28,880 nt of DNA, taken from the NCBI GenBank assembly GCA_023407175.1, contig JAEYMU010000033.1:1-28880 (forward strand), read 5' to 3'. This stretch comes from Bacillota bacterium (lineage in GTDB: Bacteria; Bacillota_A; Clostridia; Lachnospirales; Lachnospiraceae). A program made the position numbers and the translations under genes. Shown piece after piece: positions 23,957 to 28,880 of this stretch. The notes beneath the pieces were generated by a model. The model was not told the DNA's origin. It did not search any database and saw only the letters and a program-made list of their open reading frames with translations. Within the stretch, counting starts at the first letter, position 1. Each line of letters begins with the position of its first letter.

Positions 23957-26900
23957 ATGAAAACACGAATATATTTACTGTTTTTCATCATTGGATTACT
24001 CATTCCAAACAGTTATTCGAAGGAAACTCCTTATGTTTTCCGTCACATCGGTGTAACGGAAGGACTGCCGGATAATTATGTCAAAAGCGTTTTTCCACTT
24101 CCGGACGGGCGTGTCGGTGTCCGAAGTACCGTGTTGCTTAGCTTGTATGATGGAACAAACTATTCGAACTTTCCTTTTAATCTTCGTGGAGAATACCCGA
24201 TTTCATACAATCATATTATTCCGGAACAATACATCGATGCCGATAAGCGTTTGTGGATGAAGGAGCGTGGCGGACTGCGGGTATTCGATTTGAATACGGA
24301 ACAGTATATTTATAATGTAGACTCCTTATTACTCTACTTTGGATTGAAAGAGAAAATATCAGATCTTTTTATTGATTCGGAGAAACATATCTGGTTTCTG
24401 ACACCCGCCTCATCCGTCTATATGTATGATAGAGAAACCGGTTCCTTGGATTTAATTTGCCGGAATGATGAATTTATAGAATACAATGGCGGTTTGCTGG
24501 GAGTGGAAAGTAATGGAAATTATAGTTGGATGGTTCACCAGAGAGGGGTTATCCGCTGTTATGATTTGGAGAAAAAACGTTTTGTCAATCAGGTAAACTT
24601 CCTCGAAAACCAATTGAAACCGGATGATCGGGTGATTATGAAGATTCTCACGAATGGAGACTTTTGGCTCATGTGGGATAGGGGAGTCGGATATTATGAT
24701 GTCTATAATAGAAAATGGAACCTGATTTCCGATATTAAGTTGGGGCACTATTCATGGTTTACTTCCATGGATGTGGATAAAGGAGGAAATGCCTGGGTTG
24801 GAACTGTGCAGGATGGTTTTTATGTAATTGAGATGCACAACTTCCTCGTGAACCGGGTATTGGATATACCTTTGTTGTCCGGTAAGACTCTTCAAAACGG
24901 TATCCAAAGTATCTATTGCGACCATGCCAATAATGCTGTTTGGATAGGTCTGTTTAATCAGGGAATCTGTTATTATCATCCCAGTATGAACAAACTGATG
25001 CTATGTAATAAGAAAGTAATTGGTGGTTCGTGGAAAGGAGAAGAAATCCGTTGCATGCTTGAGACTTCGAAAGGAGAAGTGTTGATGGGGGCTACACAGG
25101 GCCTTTATCGTTATGATCCGGAGACGCAACGTATGGATTTATATGATAGGGCTTTTGACAAAAAGAACTGCCGGGTATTATATGAAGATGCCCAAAAACG
25201 GGTTTGGGTAGGCACTTATCATGATGGTTTATATTGCATAGAAAATGGCAAAGTGCAGGGATATGCCTATCCTGATACGGACTATCAGAATGAACAGGAT
25301 TTTAGTAACATTCGTGTAATGGCAGAAGACCGTTCCGGACGATTGTGGGTAAGTATATATGGAGGCGTAGGATTATTAAATCCTGAAACCGGTGAAATAA
25401 GTTTATTGTCCGAGCAATTTCCGGAACTCAAAAAATATAAGGTAGCGAACGCATTGGCGGTGGACGATCATTCCCGGTTAATAGTCGGGAGTGACAATGG
25501 ACTGTACATGTATGATCCGGCTAAAAACACGATTTGGATACCGGAACAGGATGCGCAGGCTAATTCTATCTTTAACCGGGGAAGTATTAAATACAACGAG
25601 ATTCTGAAAGACTATGAGGGAACATTGTGGTTTGCCACTCAATATGGTTTGAGCATATTGACCCATGATGGACGGAGCTATACCTTGGGTAAAGAGGAAG
25701 GATTAACGAGCGCCATTTTGAACGTTATGGAAGATAAGGATCATAACATCTGGATTTCTACTGTTACTTCCATTTATAAGATAAAAGTCGACCGTAAACC
25801 GGACAAATATGATTTTCATGTAGTCAGCTATCTTTCAGAAACGGAGATACGACAGGATGACTTGTTTAGCTTTCCTTCGTTGGTAACCCATAATAATCAG
25901 CTCTTTTTCGGTTTGATGAATGGATTTATAACGTTCTCTCCCGAAAATATGGTTGTCAACCAGTGTGTCAACCGTCCTCTATTCACTACCTTCAGGCTTT
26001 TTAATGTCCCGGTAGCTTCCGGTGAAGAGTACAACGGACGTATTTTGTTTCATAAATCTCTTAGTTATTCGGATGGGGTAATTTTAGCATATAATGAGAA
26101 CTTTATAACCTTGGAATTCTCCGGATTGAATTTTCCTAATCCTTCTCAAACTTCTTACCATTATCAGTTGGAAGGTTTTGATAAGGAATGGACGGAAACA
26201 TTATTTGAAGGAGGACAAGGACGGGTGACTTATAATAATCTTCCTCCCGGTGAATATGTATTCCGCGTTTCGGCGGCCGGTAATGACCGGATATGGGGAC
26301 CGGAGTCAACATTTTCGATTGTGATTCGTCCGCCATTTTGGGATACATTAGCGGCGCGTATATTGTATGTTGTCTTGTGTTTCATAGCTATTGGGGGGCT
26401 AATAACCTTGATCAACAGACGTAACCGCCAACGTATTCTCCGTATGCAGGAAGAAGAAGCCTTGAAGCAGAAAGAGGAACTGGATCAAATGAAGTTCCGC
26501 TTTTTTACAAATATCAGCCACGAATTGCGTACACCGCTGACATTAATTATCACTCCTTTAGACATGATGATACGCCGTGTGACGGACGAATTGATGAAGA
26601 AACAGTTGAATACGATTTATAAGAACGCACAGAACTTATTGTCGTTGGTGAATCAATTGTTGGACTTCCGGAAACTGGAAATGAAAGGGGAAAAGTTGCG
26701 CTTGATGAATGGAGACATGGAGGAGTTTATAACTTCCGCTTACAGTAATTTCATGCTGACAGCGGTGGAAAAGCATCTTGATTTTGTCAGTCAGACGATT
26801 CACAAACCACTTTATATGTTTTTTGACCGTGATAAGGTACATAAGATTGTGAACAATCTATTGTCCAATGCTTTTAAGTATACTCCGGAAGGAGGTACTG

Positions 26901-28033
26901 TGAAATTAATACTTGGTACGGAGGAAATCGAACAAAGAAATTATGTGCGGATTGAGGTTTCCGATACGGGAATCGGTATTTCGGAGTCAGATCTTCCTTA
27001 TATATTCGATCGCTTTTATCAGGTAGGAGTTCAAGGGGATGAGAAGATAGGGAGTGGGATAGGACTGCATTTGGTCAGGGAATATGTCAATATACATGGT
27101 GGCAAGATAATAGTGAATAGTAAAATCGACTGTGGGTCGACTTTTACCGTGTGGCTGCCGATGGATTTGAAACCTGAAGCAGAAGAAATGCCGGAAGAAG
27201 GGCTGGAAGTAGGGGGAGAAAAAACAGATAATGAAGTGCCGGAAGTTATAGCCTCTGCTGATGATAGCAGGAAGAGGCTGTTGTTGGTAGAGGACAATAA
27301 AGAGTTTCGTACTTTCCTGAAAGAACAATTGGAGGATTTTTATCAAATTGTAGAAGCGGCAGACGGTGAAGAAGGAGAGAAGAAAGCCGTTGAAGAAAAT
27401 CCGGATTTGATTATCAGTGATATAATGATGCCCAGGGTAGATGGAATCGAATTATGCCGTCGTATAAAGACGAATGTGCAGACTTCCCATATCCCGGTGA
27501 TACTTTTGACAGCACGGACAGCGGATGACATCAAGATTAACAGTTATGAGGTAGGAGCGGACTCTTATATGGCGAAGCCTTTCAACTTTGATATGCTTAT
27601 GGTGCGTATTGAAAAGTTGATAGAACTGCAAGAAAAGAGAAAACAGGAGTTCCGTAAAAATATAGAGATCAATCCGAGTGCCATAACGATTACATCTGTA
27701 GATGAGCAGTTGATACAGAAATGCCTGGAATGCCTGGAAAGGAATATGGATAATCCGGAATATGGAGTGGAAGAATTGAGCCGTGACCTCGGAATGGTAC
27801 GTATGAGTTTGTATCGTAAGTTGCAATCTATAACCGGACATACTCCTACCGATTTTGTTCGTAGTATTCGTTTAAAGAGAGCGGCACAACTATTGCAAAG
27901 CAGTCAACTACCTATTGTTGAAATAGCGAACCGGGTAGGTTTTAGTTCGCCAAGTTACTTTTCAAAATGCTTCAAGGAGATGTTTGGTATGTTGCCCAAG
28001 CAATATATAGAAGAACAAAGGAAAAAAGAATGA
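23957..28033 (+). CDS. Hybrid two-component system regulator (HTCS) 2
   Basis: Counting from ATG 23957 the protein has 1358 residues and the same order as HTCS 1: signal or membrane segment, propeller-repeat periplasmic sensor (about 22-695), Y_Y_Y domain, membrane helix (about 800-822), and kinase with His855 in NISHELRTPL, N box NNLLSNAFKYTPEGG and G boxes DTGIGIS and GSGIGLHL. Then come the receiver with D1155 in SDIMMP and an AraC-type domain (about 1252-1352). It is similar to HTCS 1 along its whole length, roughly 60-65% by eye, and most alike in the DNA-binding helices (MVRMSLYRKLQSITG, SSPSYFSKCFKEMFG). An in-frame GTG at 23948 is possible but the ATG aligns with the start of HTCS 1. 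It may be co-transcribed with the upstream lyase-like gene. All catalytic residues are present. Confidence 0.95.
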   Translation: MKTRIYLLFFIIGLLIPNSYSKETPYVFRHIGVTEGLPDNYVKSVFPLPDGRVGVRSTVLLSLYDGTNYSNFPFNLRGEYPISYNHIIPEQYIDADKRLWMKERGGLRVFDLNTEQYIYNVDSLLLYFGLKEKISDLFIDSEKHIWFLTPASSVYMYDRETGSLDLICRNDEFIEYNGGLLGVESNGNYSWMVHQRGVIRCYDLEKKRFVNQVNFLENQLKPDDRVIMKILTNGDFWLMWDRGVGYYDVYNRKWNLISDIKLGHYSWFTSMDVDKGGNAWVGTVQDGFYVIEMHNFLVNRVLDIPLLSGKTLQNGIQSIYCDHANNAVWIGLFNQGICYYHPSMNKLMLCNKKVIGGSWKGEEIRCMLETSKGEVLMGATQGLYRYDPETQRMDLYDRAFDKKNCRVLYEDAQKRVWVGTYHDGLYCIENGKVQGYAYPDTDYQNEQDFSNIRVMAEDRSGRLWVSIYGGVGLLNPETGEISLLSEQFPELKKYKVANALAVDDHSRLIVGSDNGLYMYDPAKNTIWIPEQDAQANSIFNRGSIKYNEILKDYEGTLWFATQYGLSILTHDGRSYTLGKEEGLTSAILNVMEDKDHNIWISTVTSIYKIKVDRKPDKYDFHVVSYLSETEIRQDDLFSFPSLVTHNNQLFFGLMNGFITFSPENMVVNQCVNRPLFTTFRLFNVPVASGEEYNGRILFHKSLSYSDGVILAYNENFITLEFSGLNFPNPSQTSYHYQLEGFDKEWTETLFEGGQGRVTYNNLPPGEYVFRVSAAGNDRIWGPESTFSIVIRPPFWDTLAARILYVVLCFIAIGGLITLINRRNRQRILRMQEEEALKQKEELDQMKFRFFTNISHELRTPLTLIITPLDMMIRRVTDELMKKQLNTIYKNAQNLLSLVNQLLDFRKLEMKGEKLRLMNGDMEEFITSAYSNFMLTAVEKHLDFVSQTIHKPLYMFFDRDKVHKIVNNLLSNAFKYTPEGGTVKLILGTEEIEQRNYVRIEVSDTGIGISESDLPYIFDRFYQVGVQGDEKIGSGIGLHLVREYVNIHGGKIIVNSKIDCGSTFTVWLPMDLKPEAEEMPEEGLEVGGEKTDNEVPEVIASADDSRKRLLLVEDNKEFRTFLKEQLEDFYQIVEAADGEEGEKKAVEENPDLIISDIMMPRVDGIELCRRIKTNVQTSHIPVILLTARTADDIKINSYEVGADSYMAKPFNFDMLMVRIEKLIELQEKRKQEFRKNIEINPSAITITSVDEQLIQKCLECLERNMDNPEYGVEELSRDLGMVRMSLYRKLQSITGHTPTDFVRSIRLKRAAQLLQSSQLPIVEIANRVGFSSPSYFSKCFKEMFGMLPKQYIEEQRKKE

Positions 28034-28064
28034 TGCAATGTGTGGCATTATTTGTGTAAATAGT

Positions 28065-28072
28065 TATCTTTG
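28065..28072 (+). promoter_or_regulatory. Bacteroides -7 element upstream of the small lipoprotein gene
   Basis: TATCTTTG matches TAnnTTTG exactly and sits in the gap after HTCS 2. No TTTG lies at the usual upstream distance; one at 28051-28054 is too close (10 bases). Transcription from here would give a leader of about 70 bases before ATG 28148. Confidence 0.5.
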
Positions 28073-28147
28073 TACGGTATTTTGTAAGGGGTTGTTGCTT
28101 CTGACTGTAATCAGATTGAAAAGTTTAATAATATAATATCTATTTGT

Positions 28148-28516
28148 ATGAAAGTGTTAGTTTTAATATCGTTGGTAGGAGGTTTGTTTTTGTCCTCTTG
28201 TGGAGGTGGTTCAAAGAATAATGCGAATAATCAGGAAGTAAATCCCGCAGATACTATTTATTTAGGTGATTTACGTGACAAGTTTGCAGGTGACAGTATT
28301 TTCTTTAAAGTGGTAGCACCGGATTTGATGTTAATGGATTATCAATATTTCTGGGCGGCTACAGAATCAGATGCATTGGAAAAAGGATTGACTAAAGAAT
28401 ATTATAAGCATGTCAAGAAAGAAATCACAGATACGAATGAAGCTATCAAAAGAGGTGTAATGAAAGGTGCAAACGTGAAGCGTATTCCTGATTTTCAGGC
28501 ACCTGAAAGTAAATAA
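28148..28516 (+). CDS. Small lipoprotein of unknown function
   Basis: The protein has 122 residues. The signal sequence ends in the lipobox LSSC (Cys18), followed by GGGSKNNANN, a Gly/Asn/Ser-rich linker without the acidic residues that follow the Cys in the surface lipoproteins of this window, so it more likely faces the periplasm. The mature part (about 35-122) starts with PADTIYLGDLRDKFAGDSIFFKVV and continues with charged, probably helical sequence rich in Lys and Glu. I recognise no family or catalytic motif. It has its own promoter-like element and a strong terminator, so it is probably a single-gene unit rather than part of the glycan operon. Confidence 0.8.
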   Translation: MKVLVLISLVGGLFLSSCGGGSKNNANNQEVNPADTIYLGDLRDKFAGDSIFFKVVAPDLMLMDYQYFWAATESDALEKGLTKEYYKHVKKEITDTNEAIKRGVMKGANVKRIPDFQAPESK

Positions 28517-28560
28517 GAAATAAACAAAAGATGGATTAGATTCATCATTTATGCAAATTT

Positions 28561-28608
28561 AAGAACAGAGGAGATTGTTAAATGTAACAATCTCCTCTGT
28601 TCTTTTAG
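28561..28608. terminator. Strong intrinsic terminator, 20-bp perfect stem
   Basis: AAGAACAGAGGAGATTGTTA at 28561-28580 is the exact complement of 28585-28604, around the loop AATG. TTTT (28603-28606) ends the stem on the right and AA-rich sequence starts it on the left, so it could work in both directions. It ends the lipoprotein unit and insulates the next sigma gene. Confidence 0.9.
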
Positions 28609-28609
28609 T

Positions 28610-28675
28610 TGTTACCATAGCGTCTTCATCTGTTACTTTTCTGTTATTCATTCTAGGCATTAGTACTTACTTTTG
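28610..28675 (+). promoter_or_regulatory. Promoter of ECF sigma gene 2 with paired TGTTAC boxes
   Basis: TGTTAC occurs at 28610-28615 and 28631-28636, exactly 21 bp apart. TACTTTTG lies at 28668-28675, 36 bp after the second GTTAC and 38 bp before the ATG. All three distances equal those at 11406-11471. The proximal box has a shared extension, TCATCTGTTAC here and TCATTTGTTAC there. No -33 TTTG box is seen. Confidence 0.6.
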
Positions 28676-28705
28676 TATCATCGTTAAACGGATAAATTTA
28701 ATGCC

Positions 28706-28880
28706 ATGAATAAACAGCAAGCTACATTTGACGACTTCTTCTCTGAATGCTACCTTAAATATAAGGAGTATATCAAGAACTATATCGCTATCCGCATTTG
28801 CCATCCGCATGAAGCGGAAGATTTGGCACAGGATGTCTTTGTCCGCTTATGGGAACACAGGGCATTCGTGAACAAAGATA
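28706..28880 (+). CDS. N-terminal fragment of a second ECF-type sigma factor
   Basis: The first 58 codons are seen and the gene runs off the window. The protein starts MNKQQATFDDFFSECYLKYK and continues with the sigma region 2 segment HPHEAEDLAQDVFVRLWEHR, closely matching the sigma factor at 11502-12026 (HPNEAEDLLQDVFVRLWEYR). ATG 28706 is the only possible start: the codons before it in frame are not start codons, and ATG 28701 runs into TGA after two codons. By analogy with the first copy it may lead another SusC/D-type operon beyond the right edge. Whether an anti-sigma gene follows cannot be seen. Confidence 0.88.
   Translation, partial: MNKQQATFDDFFSECYLKYKEYIKNYIAIRICHPHEAEDLAQDVFVRLWEHRAFVNKD

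Overview
The window reads as one complete polysaccharide utilization locus (PUL) of a gut Bacteroides-type organism (Bacteroidota), with the end of an unrelated porin gene on the left and the start of a probable next locus on the right. Three things point to this group: a SusC/SusD pair, two hybrid two-component system (HTCS) regulators with a periplasmic propeller sensor, kinase, receiver and AraC-type domain in one chain, and promoter elements of the Bacteroides type (TAnnTTTG). All genes lie on the + strand.

Layout: 3-347 is the C-terminus of an outer-membrane porin. 460-4545 is HTCS regulator 1, closed by a terminator-like hairpin. 4635-11025 is a three-enzyme cluster: a GH28-like beta-helix enzyme, a GH2 enzyme with a CBM32-like tail, and a GH95 enzyme. 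11026-11501 is a 476-base gap holding a 23-bp tandem repeat array with alternating dyad orientation, a second short repeat pair, and a sigma-gene promoter. 11502-12026 is an ECF sigma factor with no anti-sigma gene beside it. 12094-21759 is the transport and binding operon: SusC, SusD, two IPT/TIG surface lipoproteins and an alginate-lyase-fold lipoprotein, closed by a terminator. 21948-23858 is a second, secreted alginate-lyase-fold protein with a CBM6-like domain and its own consensus promoter. 23957-28033 is HTCS regulator 2, a close paralogue of regulator 1. 28148-28516 is a small lipoprotein, followed by a strong terminator. 28706 to the edge is a second ECF sigma factor.

How it may work together (inference): SusD, the TIG proteins and the lipoprotein lyase bind and cut an acidic polysaccharide at the cell surface. 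SusC imports the fragments. The second lyase and the GH28-like, GH2 and GH95 enzymes then trim them in the periplasm. The enzyme set suggests a uronic-acid glycan carrying beta-linked galactose or glucuronic acid and terminal alpha-L-fucose or alpha-L-galactose. The exact substrate cannot be read from the sequence. No unsaturated-uronide hydrolase (GH88/GH105-like), sugar kinase or inner-membrane transporter is present.

The most interesting signal is regulatory. Both ECF sigma genes have the same promoter geometry: two TGTTAC boxes 21 bp apart, the second 36 bp before a TACTTTTG element that itself starts 38 bp before the ATG. The bases between the boxes have diverged to about chance level. 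A 21-bp direct-repeat spacing is what AraC-type DNA-binding domains use, and both HTCS proteins carry such a domain. The testable model is a cascade: HTCS, then orphan ECF sigma, then SusC/D operon.
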